64,000 bases of DNA from Pomphorhynchus laevis (taxonomy: Eukaryota; Acanthocephala; Palaeacanthocephala; Echinorhynchida; Pomphorhynchidae). The stretch covers positions 175,751 to 239,750 of the forward strand of contig WNNJ02000803.1 of the NCBI GenBank assembly GCA_012934845.2, given 5' to 3'. Shown in pieces: positions 52,500 through 64,000 of this stretch. How positions within the stretch are numbered: the first letter of the stretch is position 1; every line of letters begins with the position of its first letter. The notes below the pieces were generated by a model that was not told the DNA's origin, did not search any database, and saw only the letters and a program-made list of their open reading frames with translations. The position numbers were made by a program, and so were the translations under genes.

Positions 52500-55400
52500 A
52501 TACAACTTTTTTAATTTACACGAACAGGAAAGTATAAACCTGCATGCTTTTCTACAACCTTCGCCAAGAAGCCTAATTCGGAATGCGCCCACCACAGACG
52601 TTTAGCCTCGAATGAGGCGTTTCGACCTTATTCAACTCATCACTACAGGGTGGTCTCATCAGTGTGGCACTGTAGCTACACAACTTCGACAGTACTTAAT
52701 CCTCAGTAAACCTATGAAAGAAATTCACTAAGCACACGCTCCTTCACCGGTGACCAGCCTTACATCTGGTATAGTTCGTGTAAGCAGTGGCTTCACAGGA
52801 CAGCACTTGTGCTATAGTTCCTTCCTTCATCAGCTTACTAAGGTTGCTGAACAAGCAACACGTTTGTATACAGATGAAGCACAATGCACTAGCAAAAGCA
52901 CTGACGTAAACCAAAAGATGGCTTTATTTGACAATCTAGAACAAACAAAACGTTTATAGTTATAATGTCATATCATCTTCATCCACTATGTAATCGTTGA
53001 AACGCCTTGGCATTTTACGTAAGCGTTGGCTACGCCAGACCCGTGGACGTTGTTGATTTCTGACGGGTTCGCTGACCATTGTTTGTTGATAGTCATCAGA
53101 ATGTTTTGGTTCACTCACTGTCTTGTCCGCTTCCCCTTTTGTCGGGTTTTGATCAATATGCGGCTCGCTTTGGGTGTTGTCTCCTGATACATTGTAATTG
53201 GTCGCTTTAGTTGGTTCCGTAGTCCGTGTGTATGTTGTCTCTGAGTTTGACTCGTTAGATATATCTGGAAACGGTGTGTAATCATCAGCGTAAGGAGCCA
53301 GATGCTTCAACGATACGGTTGTTTCTCGTCCACCGTCGAATCTGATAGAAGCTCTGGATGGATCACATCTCAGAAGTTCCACAACATGTACTTGAGGATC
53401 ATATTTGCTAGAGCGAACATGCTGTTTTAATAGAACTTTGCCAGGCGTAAGTAATCAAGTTGGTAACGCCTTCCCTGTGCAAGATCTGCGCTTAATACGA
53501 AAGAACCTCTCATGATGAGTACAATTCGTCGAAGTGCAAAGCAATGATCTTACTGAATGTAGTGCAGCTGGTAGAGATGATTCCCACATCGTGATTGGTC
53601 TATTATGAGAGGCTAAATCGAGCTCGATAGCCTTTCAGATTATACCGTTGTACTTTTCGACCTGGCCATTACATGTCGGATAGTATGGACAGCTTCGACT
53701 TGATGATATACCTAATCGATTTAAATAATCGCTGAACTCTCTCGCAACAAATGCTGGATCACGATCGGAGTGAATCATTGCGGGTATTCCAAACATGAAG
53801 AATAATTTCTCAAGACATGCGATGACTGTTGATGTCGTCATGTTAGAACATGGAAAGGCGAATGGAAACCTCGAGAACTCGTCGATTACGAACAAGATAT
53901 AACGGTTGCGTGTTGATGATGGAATTGGTCCTTTGAAATCTAGTGATAAGCGCTCGAATGGTTGGCATGCTTTTATTAAGCCGTGATTGTTTGGCTTGAA
54001 GAATCTTGGTTTAAGCCGATAGCAAACGCCACAATTTTTGACGATGTTTTTGATGTCCTCGACAGAACATGGAATATTCCGACTACGGATAAAGTTGTAC
54101 AATCTCGTCACTCCCGGATGGCATAATGATTGGTGCAGAAACTTAGTTTGGGTCAACACATTGTTGCTGGTCAATCCACAATATTGTCGGGACGATACAT
54201 CAGCGACTGTACTGTCTTTCCCTGGCCGATAGAAAATTTCATATTGATAAGGGCCAACTCAATGCGCTATCTTACAAGTTTCTCATTCTTTATAGTGTTT
54301 TTGTGTCGGTCGTTGAATATGGTCAAGACATTCGCTTGGTCTGTAATCAGTTGAAATTTTTGACCCAGCAGATAATGCCGCCAATATTTAAGGCATTCAA
54401 CGATCGCAAGGGCCTCTTTTTCAACTGATGAATATGTCTTGGTAGCCCCCTGTAATGTTTTCGAAAAGAAAGCAAGCGGCTGCCCATCTTGAGAGAGTAC
54501 TCCTGCAATGACATTCTTTGATGCATCCGTCTCGACAATAATCATTTTCGACTCGTCGAATACTTTTAGGACAGCTTTTGCTGCACTTGCTGCATTTGTA
54601 GCCAGGGGGAATTCATGCACGTCTAGAAGAGGGTGGATCTTCTCTAGAAAGTTTGATATCCACCTGGAACAGTACAGTATCGACGTGATACTGTACTTAC
54701 ATTTACTATCGTTCAAGGTTAGTCCATACTTAACAGTAGTATCTTTGAATAGACGTAGGTTCACATCGTGATCGCCTTTATCTGTACCGCATACGACAAT
54801 ATCATCCAAATATGCAAATGTACCCTCCAGCGATTCGGTTTCTATCATATTAACTATGATTTTCTGAAAGACGGCCGGGGCATTTGTCAATCCAAATGGA
54901 ACCCGGTTAAATTCGTAAAGCTCGCCCATTGCTTTGAAGGCGGTGTAACACTTTTCTGACTCTCGCATTGGCACTTGGTGATACGCGGACGTTGAATCAA
55001 TCCGGCTGAAGAACGTATACGTAGCGATACGTTCAATAGTACTGTCAATCCTGTAAAGTGGATATGCATCTAGTTCGTAAACCAAAAGATGGCTTTATTT
55101 GACAATCTAGAACAAACAAAACGTTTATAGTTATAATGTCATATCAAGCACTCTAGCTAGCTACAAAGCACAAGTAAACCTCTAGCGCCGATGCTAAGAT
55201 TCGCCAATCCAATTATAGTGGTTATATAAATTGAAAAATATTGGTGACGTTATATTAATAAGAAAGAATTTCAATAAAAATTTTTGTTAACACGAACAGG
55301 AAACTATAAACCTGCATGCTTTTTTACAACCTTCGACGGGAAGCTTAACTCGGAATGCGCCTACCACAGACGCCTAGCCCTTAATGGGGCGTTGATATTG
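52500..55400 (-). mobile_element. Ty3/Gypsy LTR-retrotransposon fossil
   Basis: This is an incomplete - strand element. Visible parts are RT and RNase H (54267-55085; FFSRIDSTSAYHQVPM, FAYLDDIVV, IVETDASKNVIAGVLSQD), integrase (53635-54174, with the DRDPAFVAREFSDYLNRLG block) and a C-terminal tail (52960-53382). Related terminal-type repeats lie at 52510-52622 and 55267-55395. A 66-base direct repeat lies at 52910-52975 and 55077-55145. The element is not whole and has several breaks. Divergence between the terminal-type repeats suggests moderate age. Confidence 0.85.
52590..52670 (-). ncRNA. Complete hammerhead ribozyme motif
   Basis: Read on the - strand: stem I CCACA (52667-52663), CUGAUGA (52662-52656), stem II GACC (52655-52652) with GGUC (52627-52624), GAA (52623-52621), stem III ACG (52620-52618) with CGU (52600-52598), H17 = C (52597), stem I UGUGG (52596-52592). 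Between the stem III strands, CCTC and GAGG form an extra hairpin. Every invariant hammerhead base is present. The predicted cut is after the C of CGUC, between 52597 and 52596. It sits in the terminal-type repeat on the coding strand of the Gypsy fossil. The repeat at 55.3 kb keeps only the 3' half. Confidence 0.8.
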
Positions 55401-56228
55401 GTTTAAGATAAAACCGATAAAACACGATACATTATGTGACACAAATTTCAATGTATTTTTGTCCATACAAGTAGACGTCTTTCAAAATTAGCAAAAGAGC
55501 ATTCTTACAATATAAAAAATAATATTGATAACAAGTTGACTCGGTTAAATCACTTTAACCGAGTCAATTTACATAAATTGTAATAAGGCAAGTTAATGCG
55601 AAGAAATAAAGTAGATATATATATTGATTTTATATACTTACAATAAACTTAAACATACGCAAACCTTTACTAACATAGTTACAAATAAAAAGAAAATTTT
55701 CGTTATCTGTTACATTGCAACTATTCATATTACAACCTTATAATATTTCTTCTTTATACGTACGTGATAGGATGAATACTCGCTATTCTTACAGGTGGTA
55801 ACAACAGAGTATTTTACCTTTTATGTTTTAATTGATGGAAACTACTACAATTTGCATGAGTATGATTATTGAACATACATTGACAGTTCAAATTGGATAA
55901 ATCCCGACTTCACAAAAATGTTTTTTATCTTCAAATGAATATATCTGACTTAATATTAAAAATATTTGAATGTATTGAATATATTTGTCTAAATATTGAA
56001 TTACATAGTTTAAATGATTTAGCAAAGTTTGCTTGACAAATTAATTAATGGATGTAATTAATTTAATAATTTTAAATTTATATGTCATTAAATTAGTTGC
56101 TTGCTTATTAATTAATTTGGCTTCGAGAGAATTCATTTATGCATAATAAAAATGCATAAAGCATTATTTAAGATTATTTATACATGCTGACTGTGCATAT
56201 AGTAGGTAAAATCTTTTCAAACGTTTAG

Positions 56229-57298
56229 ATTTTTCGTTAAACGACAACATATTTGCTACTGCTTCCAGTACTACCAGAACAAATAGCACTACTAACAACA
56301 AACAAAGCAAATATAAGAAAAGATCAACAAATGGATCAACTGATATATATCTGAGTAACTCTACTGATTACTATACGTTACTTGGAATTCCCAAGCACGC
56401 GAATGAATCTGAAATTAAAATAGCGTATAAAAAGCTCGCATTCCTCTACCATCCGGACAAAAATAAAGAGCAAGACAGCCATCGACGATTTGCAAAGATA
56501 TCAGCAGCATTTGATGTACTTAGTAATCCGGCAAAAAGACATATATACGATATGTATGGGCACGATTCGGTTAAAAGAAGCGCGACATTCAATTACGGTG
56601 ATACAACTCCAGTGAACGATAAAAGCGTGAGAAATCATTCATTTTACAACGAATTTAACGGGTTTAGTAAACATACGAACGGAGAAAGTATATTTGTAGA
56701 TGACGATGATAAATCTGCACGGATAGTATACAAAGATCCTCCGATTTATCATGATCTGTATGTAGGTTTGGAAGAAATACTCGAAGGAATTACAAAGAAA
56801 GTGAAGGTTACGAGGAAAATATTTAAAAGTGACCTATCTTCGAAAATTGAAGAGAAAACATTAGTTATTGAAATAAAACCAGGATGGAAAGCAGGTACCA
56901 AGATAATATTCGAGAGAGAAGGTGATCGACGACCGGGTGTTCTTCCAGCTGATATTATTTTTGTACTGAGGGATAAGCCACATCCATATTTTAAGCGAAA
57001 TGGCAGCGATGTGATTTTTACTGCGAGAATATCTTTGAAATCATCTTTGCTTGGAGACCAACTCATGATACCAATGTTAAACAAGAGAACGAAATTACTG
57101 AAATGGAGAGAGGTAATTAATCCGAGATCAGAAAAGCGGCTGCGTGGTATGGGTTTACCTAATTCGACAATACCGGGATCGCGAGGAGATTTGATAGTAA
57201 GATTTGAAATCGAATTTCCAAAATCATTAAGTGAAGAAGAACGTCAGCTAGTAAACTGTGCTATACCTCCTTTTAATGCAAATTATGAAGATCTTTAA
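56229..57298 (+). CDS. DnaJ/Hsp40 class B co-chaperone, main exon
   Basis: This is a co-chaperone that hands clients to Hsp70 and stimulates its ATPase. The J domain (about 56360-56550) reads DYYTLLGIPKHANESEIKIA, with YHPDKN carrying the catalytic HPD loop, then FAKISAAFDVLSNPAKRHIY. A short linker replaces the long Gly/Phe region. The C-terminal client-binding domains follow: DPPIYHDLYVGLEEILEGIT, IEIKPGWKAGTKIIFEREGD, LPADIIFVLRDKPHPYFKRN, GLPNSTIPGSRGDLIVRFEI. There is no zinc-finger domain, so it is DNAJB4/5/13-like. The frame is open back to a TAA at 56207 but has no ATG before the J domain, so a 5' exon is needed. The acceptor is at 56227-56228, or alternatively 56267-56268. AATAAA-type signals are near 57474 and 57498. 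Confidence 0.85.
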
Positions 57299-57720
57299 AT
57301 CTTGAGGTTGATGTAAAGGAGATTAAATTCGTATCAATTTACAAAATTACAAGAGCTTGATCATCCTTCACTTATTTAATAGTCTTTAGCCTGTTGGTAA
57401 TTTATAAATTTGTCAGTCTTATAATGTGTAGAAAAGTAGGCGTTTTTTATTTTTATAGATAATTCGCAATTACAATAAATGTATCTTCGATTTTAATAAA
57501 CAAATAACTTTTGAAATTATGGCGTATTGTCAAAGCTAATTTCAACTTTATGATTTTCGGCTGTGTGCTTAGTCCATAACCACCTTCATGAAAATATTTA
57601 AATTATCTGTATTTGCTGATTAGAATTATTTCTGATTGGCGTTTAATAATTCTTATTGATAATATCGACTTATAAATTTGCTTTCAATTTTTATTAGAAA
57701 ATGTGTAAATATATAAATAT

Positions 57721-60700
57721 TTGGTCGGCTTCATCAATTATCCTCGTGTGAATTCTTTAATCCTAGATGCAGCACTGTACACTACAATCAGCGTAGGTGG
57801 ACCTCATCAGCAGTGAGCCTACGCCTACATTTCGTGTTTCGGTCCTTTAATGATCTGCTGAAATTTTCCTCTGCTGCCTTTCAGTAAACACAAACGATAC
57901 AGTTTGTAAGGAAAACATTTCCACTTGTGCAAACTGTACGTTGTTTCCGTCTTTTGTAACAAAATGACGGAGATAGCACTACAGTTGCCGGAAACAACCG
58001 ACAATCTGTCTTTTGAATCTTCTTGACAGGAAACCGGAATCTGCCAGGTTAATAGAATGAATAATTGCATACACGAGCGAGTTTCATCATTTGGTCGGCT
58101 TCATCAATTATCCTCGTGTGAATTCTTTAATCCTAGATGCAGCACTGTACACTACAATCAGCGTAGGTGGACCTCATCAGCAGTGAGCCTACGCCTACAT
58201 TTCGTGTTTCGGTCCTTTAATGATCTGCTGAAATTTTCCTCTGCTGCCTTTCAGTAAACACAAACGATACAGTTTGTAAGGAAAACATTTCCACTTGTGC
58301 AAACTGTACGTTGTTTCCGTCTTTTGTAACAAAATGACGGAGATAGCACTACAGTTGCCGGAAACAACCGACAATCTGTCTTTTGAATCTTCTTGACAGG
58401 AAACCGGAATCTGCCAGGTTAATAGAATGAATAATTGCATACACGAGCGAGTTTCATCATTTGGTCGGCTTCATCAATTATCCTCGTGTGAATTCTTTAA
58501 TCCTAGATGCAGCACTGTACACTACAATCAGCGTAGGTGGACCTCATCAGCAGTGAGCCTACGCCTACATTTCGTGTTTCGGTCCTTTAATGATCTGCTG
58601 AAATTTTCCTCTGCTGCCTTTCAGTAAACACAAACGATACAGTTTGTAAGGAAAACATTTCCACTTGTGCAAACTGTACGTTGTTTCCGTCTTTTGTAAC
58701 AAAATGACGGAGATAGCACTACAGTTGCCGGAAACAACCGACAATCTGTCTTTTGAATCTTCTTGACAGGAAACCGGAATCTGCCAGGTTAATAGAATGA
58801 ATAATTGCATACACGAGCGAGTTTCATCATTTGGTCGGCTTCATCAATTATCCTCGTGTGAATTCTTTAATCCTAGATGCAGCACTGTACACTACAATCA
58901 GCGTAGGTGGACCTCATCAGCAGTGAGCCTACGCCTACATTTCGTGTTTCGGTCCTTTAATGATCTGCTGAAATTTTCCTCTGCTGCCTTTCAGTAAACA
59001 CAAACGATACAGTTTGTAAGGAAAACATTTCCACTTGTGCAAACTGTACGTTGTTTCCGTCTTTTGTAACAAAATGACGGAGATAGCACTACAGTTGCCG
59101 GAAACAACCGACAATCTGTCTTTTGAATCTTCTTGACAGGAAACCGGAATCTGCCAGGTTAATAGAATGAATAATTGCATACACGAGCGAGTTTCATCAT
59201 TTGGTCGGCTTCATCAATTATCCTCGTGTGAATTCTTTAATCCTAGATGCAGCACTGTACACTACAATCAGCGTAGGTGGACCTCATCAGCAGTGAGCCT
59301 ACGCCTACATTTCGTGTTTCGGTCCTTTAATGATCTGCTGAAATTTTCCTCTGCTGCCTTTCAGTAAACACAAACGATACAGTTTGTAAGGAAAACATTT
59401 CCACTTGTGCAAACTGTACGTTGTTTCCGTCTTTTGTAACAAAATGACGGAGATAGCACTACAGTTGCCGGAAACAACCGACAATCTGTCTTTTGAATCT
59501 TCTTGACAGGAAACCGGAATCTGCCAGGTTAATAGAATGAATAATTGCATACACGAGCGAGTTTCATCATTTGGTCGGCTTCATCAATTATCCTCGTGTG
59601 AATTCTTTAATCCTAGATGCAGCACTGTACACTACAATCAGCGTAGGTGGACCTCATCAGCAGTGAGCCTACGCCTACATTTCGTGTTTCGGTCCTTTAA
59701 TGATCTGCTGAAATTTTCCTCTGCTGCCTTTCAGTAAACACAAACGATACAGTTTGTAAGGAAAACATTTCCACTTGTGCAAACTGTACGTTGTTTCCGT
59801 CTTTTGTAACAAAATGACGGAGATAGCACTACAGTTGCCGGAAACAACCGACAATCTGTCTTTTGAATCTTCTTGACAGGAAACCGGAATCTGCCAGGTT
59901 AATAGAATGAATAATTGCATACACGAGCGAGTTTCATCATTTGGTCGGCTTCATCAATTATCCTCGTGTGAATTCTTTAATCCTAGATGCAGCACTGTAC
60001 ACTACAATCAGCGTAGGTGGACCTCATCAGCAGTGAGCCTACGCCTACATTTCGTGTTTCGGTCCTTTAATGATCTGCTGAAATTTTCCTCTGCTGCCTT
60101 TCAGTAAAAACAAACGATACAGTTTGTAAGGAAAACATTTCCACTTGTGCAAACTGTACGTTGTTTCCGTCTTTTGTAACAAAATGACGGAGATAGCACT
60201 ACAGTTGCCGGAAACAACCGACAATCTGTCTTTTGAATCTTCTTGACAGGAAACCGGAATCTGCCAGGTTAATAGAATGAATAATTGCATACACGAGCGA
60301 GTATCATCATTTGGTCGGCTTCATCAATTATCCTCGTGTGAATTCTTTAATCCTAGATGCAGCACTGTACACTACAATCAGCGTAGGTGGACCTCATCAG
60401 CAGTGAGCCTACGCCTACATTTCGTGTTTCGGTCCTTTAATGATCTGCTGAAATTTTCCTCTGCTGCCTTTCAGTAAACACAAACGATACAGTTTGTAAG
60501 GAAAACATTTCCACTTGTGCAAACTGTACGTTGTTTCCGTCTTTTGTAACAAAATGACGGAGATAGCACTACAGTTGCCGGAAACAACCGACAATCTGTC
60601 TTTTGAATCTTCTTGACAGGAAACCGGAATCTGCCAGGTTAATAGAATGAATAATTGCATACACGAGCGAGTTTCATCATTTGGTCGGCTTCATCAATTA

Positions 60701-63700
60701 TCCTCGTGTGAATTCTTTAATCCTAGATGCAGCACTGTACACTACAATCAGCGTAGGTGGACCTCATCAGCAGTGAGCCTACGCCTACATTTCGTGTTTC
60801 GGTCCTTTAATGATCTGCTGAAATTTTCCTCTGCTGCCTTTCAGTAAACACAAACGATACAGTTTGTAAGGAAAACATTTCCACTTGTGCAAACTGTACG
60901 TTGTTTCCGTCTTTTGTAACAAAATGACGGAGATAGCACTACAGTTGCCGGAAACAACCGACAATCTGTCTTTTGAATCTTCTTGACAGGAAACCGGAAT
61001 CTGCCAGGTTAATAGAATGAATAATTGCATACACGAGCGAGTTTCATCATTTGGTCGGCTTCATCAATTATCCTCGTGTGAATTCTTTAATCCTAGATGC
61101 AGCACTGTACACTACAATCAGCGTAGGTGGACCTCATCAGCAGTGAGCCTACGCCTACATTTCGTGTTTCGGTCCTTTAATGATCTGCTGAAATTTTCCT
61201 CTGCTGCCTTTCTGTAAAAACAAACGATACAGTTTGTAAGGAAAACATTTCCACTTGTGCAAACTGTACGTTGTTTCCGTCTTTTGTAACAAAATGACGG
61301 AGATAGCACTACAGTTGCCGGAAACAACCGACAATCTGTCTTTTGAATCTTCTTGACAGGAAACCGGAATCTGCCAGGTTAATAGAATGAATAATTGCAT
61401 ACACGAGCGAGTATCATCATTTGGTCGGCTTCATCAATTATCCTCGTGTGAATTCTTTAATCCTAGATGCAGCACTGTACACTACAATCAGCGTAGGTGG
61501 ACCTCATCAGCAGTGAGCCTACGCCTACATTTCGTGTTTCGGTCCTTTAATGATCTGCTGAAATTTTCCTCTGCTGCCTTTCAGTAAACACAAACGATAC
61601 AGTTTGTAAGGAAAACATTTCCACTTGTGCAAACTGTACGTTGTTTCCGTCTTTTGTAACAAAATGACGGAGATAGCACTACAGTTGCCGGAAACAACCG
61701 ACAATCTGTCTTTTGAATCTTCTTGACAGGAAACCGGAATCTGCCAGGTTAATAGAATGAATAATTGCATACACGAGCGAGTATCATCATTTGGTCGGCT
61801 TCATCAATTATCCTCGTGTGAATTCTTTAATCCTAGATGCAGCACTGTACACTACAATCAGCGTAGGTGGACCTCATCAGCAGTGAGCCTACGCCTACAT
61901 TTCGTGTTTCGGTCCTTTAATGATCTGCTGAAATTTTCCTCTGCTGCCTTTCTGTAAAAACAAACGATACAGTTTGTAAGGAAAACATTTCCACTTGTGC
62001 AAACTGTACGTTGTTTCCGTCTTTTGTAACAAAATGACGGAGATAGCACTACAGTTGCCGGAAACAACCGACAATCTGTCTTTTGAATCTTCTTGACAGG
62101 AAACCGGAATCTGCCAGGTTAATAGAATGAATAATTGCATACACGAGCGAGTATCATCATTTGGTCGGCTTCATCAATTATCCTCGTGTGAATTCTTTAA
62201 TCCTAGATGCAGCACTGTACACTACAATCAGCGTAGGTGGACCTCATCAGCAGTGAGCCTACGCCTACATTTCGTGTTTCGGTCCTTTAATGATCTGCTG
62301 AAATTTTCCTCTGCTGCCTTTCTGTAAAAACAAACGATACAGTTTGTAAGGAAAACATTTCCACTTGTGCAAACTGTACGTTGTTTCCGTCTTTTGTAAC
62401 AAAATGACGGAGATAGCACTACAGTTGCCGGAAACAACCGACAATCTGTCTTTTGAATCTTCTTGACAGGAAACCGGAATCTGCCAGGTTAATAGAATGA
62501 ATAATTGCATACACGAGCGAGTATCATCATTTGGTCGGCTTCATCAATTATCCTCGTGTGAATTCTTTAATCCTAGATGCAGCACTGTACACTACAATCA
62601 GCGTAGGTGGACCTCATCAGCAGTGAGCCTACGCCTACATTTCGTGTTTCGGTCCTTTAATGATCTGCTGAAATTTTCCTCTGCTGCCTTTCTGTAAAAA
62701 CAAACGATACAGTTTGTAAGGAAAACATTTCCACTTGTGCAAACTGTACGTTGTTTCCGTCTTTTGTAACAAAATGACGGAGATAGCACTACAGTTGCCG
62801 GAAACAACCGACAATCTGTCTTTTGAATCTTCTTGACAGGAAACCGGAATCTGCCAGGTTAATAGAATGAATAATTGCATACACGAGCGAGTATCATCAT
62901 TTGGTCGGCTTCATCAATTATCCTCGTGTGAATTCTTTAATCCTAGATGCAGCACTGTACACTACAATCAGCGTAGGTGGACCTCATCAGCAGTGAGCCT
63001 ACGCCTACATTTCGTGTTTCGGTCCTTTAATGATCTGCTGAAATTTTCCTCTGCTGCCTTTCTGTAAAAACAAACGATACAGTTTGTAAGGAAAACATTT
63101 CCACTTGTGCAAACTGTACGTTGTTTCCGTCTTTTGTAACAAAATGACGGAGATAGCACTACAGTTGCCGGAAACAACCGACAATCTGTCTTTTGAATCT
63201 TCTTGACAGGAAACCGGAATCTGCCAGGTTAATAGAATGAATAATTGCATACACGAGCGAGTATCATCATTTGGTCGGCTTCATCAATTATCCTCGTGTG
63301 AATTCTTTAATCCTAGATGCAGCACTGTACACTACAATCAGCGTAGGTGGACCTCATCAGCAGTGAGCCTACGCCTACATTTCGTGTTTCGGTCCTTTAA
63401 TGATCTGCTGAAATTTTCCTCTGCTGCCTTTCTGTAAAAACAAACGATACAGTTTGTAAGGAAAACATTTCCACTTGTGCAAACTGTACGTTGTTTCCGT
63501 CTTTTGTAACAAAATGACGGAGATAGCACTACAGTTGCCGGAAACAACCGACAATCTGTCTTTTGAATCTTCTTGACAGGAAACCGGAATCTGCCAGGTT
63601 AATAGAATGAATAATTGCATACACGAGCGAGTATCATCATTTGGTCGGCTTCATCAATTATCCTCGTGTGAATTCTTTAATCCTAGATGCAGCACTGTAC

Positions 63701-64000
63701 ACTACAATCAGCGTAGGTGGACCTCATCAGCAGTGAGCCTACGCCTACATTTCGTGTTTCGGTCCTTTAATGATCTGCTGAAATTTTCCTCTGCTGCCTT
63801 TCAGTAAAAACAAACGATACAGTTTGTAAGGAAAACATTTCCACTTGTGCAAACTGTACGTTGTTTCCGTCTTTTGTAACAAAATGACGGAGATAGCACT
63901 ACAGTTGCCGGAAACAACCGACAATCTGTCTTTTGAATCTTCTTGACAGGAAACCGGAATCTGCCAGGTTAATAGAATGAATAATTGCATACACGAGCGA
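57721..64000 (-). repeat. 370-bp tandem array, retrozyme-like, about 17 units
   Basis: Units of exactly 370 bases run from 57721 to the window end with only a few variable sites. On the - strand each unit holds GGACCGAAACACGAAATG, then CTGCTGATGAGGTCCACC, then TGTAGTGTACAGTG. These include the hammerhead signatures CUGAUGA and CGAAA, complementary GGACC/GGUCC exactly where stem II should lie, and a stem I candidate CACUG/CAGUG around a GUA site. Animal retrozymes are 170-400-bp tandem repeats with hammerheads. The small open frames on both strands repeat with the unit and are not genes. Confidence 0.85.
57773..57845 (-). ncRNA. Hammerhead-like pieces in the array unit (first unit shown)
   Basis: On the - strand: GGACC (57845-57841), GAAAC (57840-57836), CACTG (57815-57811), CTGATGA (57810-57804), GGTCC (57803-57799), then GTA (57780-57778) and CAGTG (57777-57773). 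GGACC/GGUCC pairs flush against GAAA and CUGAUGA, as stem II does in hammerheads. In the contiguous type I reading, the GAAA box between CUGAUGA and GUA appears as TGATT. Either the ribozyme is permuted across the unit or this copy is degenerate. I cannot decide which. Confidence 0.5.

Noticed and set aside
57721-64000. Regular short repeats that could be a CRISPR array or a tandem gene family (81- and 66-codon frames repeated)
   Set aside because: The unit is 370 bp with no unique spacers, the genome is eukaryotic, and the small frames recur on both strands only because the unit recurs.

Overview
This window is from an AT-rich animal genome and not from a bacterium. It holds spliced host genes with GT-AG introns, many non-LTR retrotransposons, Penelope-like elements with GIY-YIG nucleases, LTR-element fossils, foldback elements and a 370-bp tandem array. 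The CR1-like LINE, the abundant Penelope-like copies and the hammerhead-ribozyme-type repeats fit an invertebrate such as a flatworm, but I cannot fix the phylum from sequence alone.

Only two host genes are supported. The first is a V-ATPase accessory subunit S1 (ATP6AP1/Ac45-like) gene on the + strand, with exons at about 5.74, (12.8), 14.07, 14.27, 18.18 and 21.13 kb. Its introns are bloated by transposons, but one is only 53 bp. The second is a class B DnaJ/Hsp40 gene at 56.2-57.3 kb on the + strand, whose candidate first coding exon lies at 49.17 kb.

Layout. 0-4.6 kb: a CR1-like LINE inserted in a Naiad-type Penelope-like element (PLE). 4.9-6.3 kb: foldback elements and the first S1 exon. 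6.4-8.9 kb: a LINE with a restriction-enzyme-like endonuclease (REL-LINE). 8.9-9.5 kb: a tRNA-headed repeat with hammerhead-like cores. 9.5-12.5 kb: a Naiad copy split by a LINE with a 559-codon open reverse-transcriptase (RT) frame. 12.8-21.3 kb: the remaining S1 exons among PLE and LTR-element fragments. 22-28.2 kb: three more LINE families. 29.2-34.3 kb: a Naiad copy with N-terminal GIY-YIG, nested insertions and a 1.1-kb palindrome of its end repeats. 34.3-41.8 kb: three REL-LINE copies and a GIY-YIG fragment. 43.9-47.8 kb: foldbacks and an RTE-like LINE whose two ends carry hammerhead-like motifs. 48.7-52.3 kb: foldback and end-repeat copies. 52.5-55.4 kb: a Ty3/Gypsy fossil with a complete hammerhead core in a terminal-type repeat. 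57.72-64 kb: seventeen 370-bp units of a retrozyme-like tandem array with hammerhead pieces on the - strand.

The common thread is that hammerhead-type sequences recur in five unrelated repeat contexts: an RTE-like LINE, a tRNA-headed short repeat, 370-bp tandem units, segments joined to Naiad ends and an LTR-type repeat. They sit beside Penelope-like and Gypsy elements, the kinds of element reported to mobilise such ribozyme repeats elsewhere. This suggests a shared cleavage and circularisation trait passed among retroelements, which is inference.
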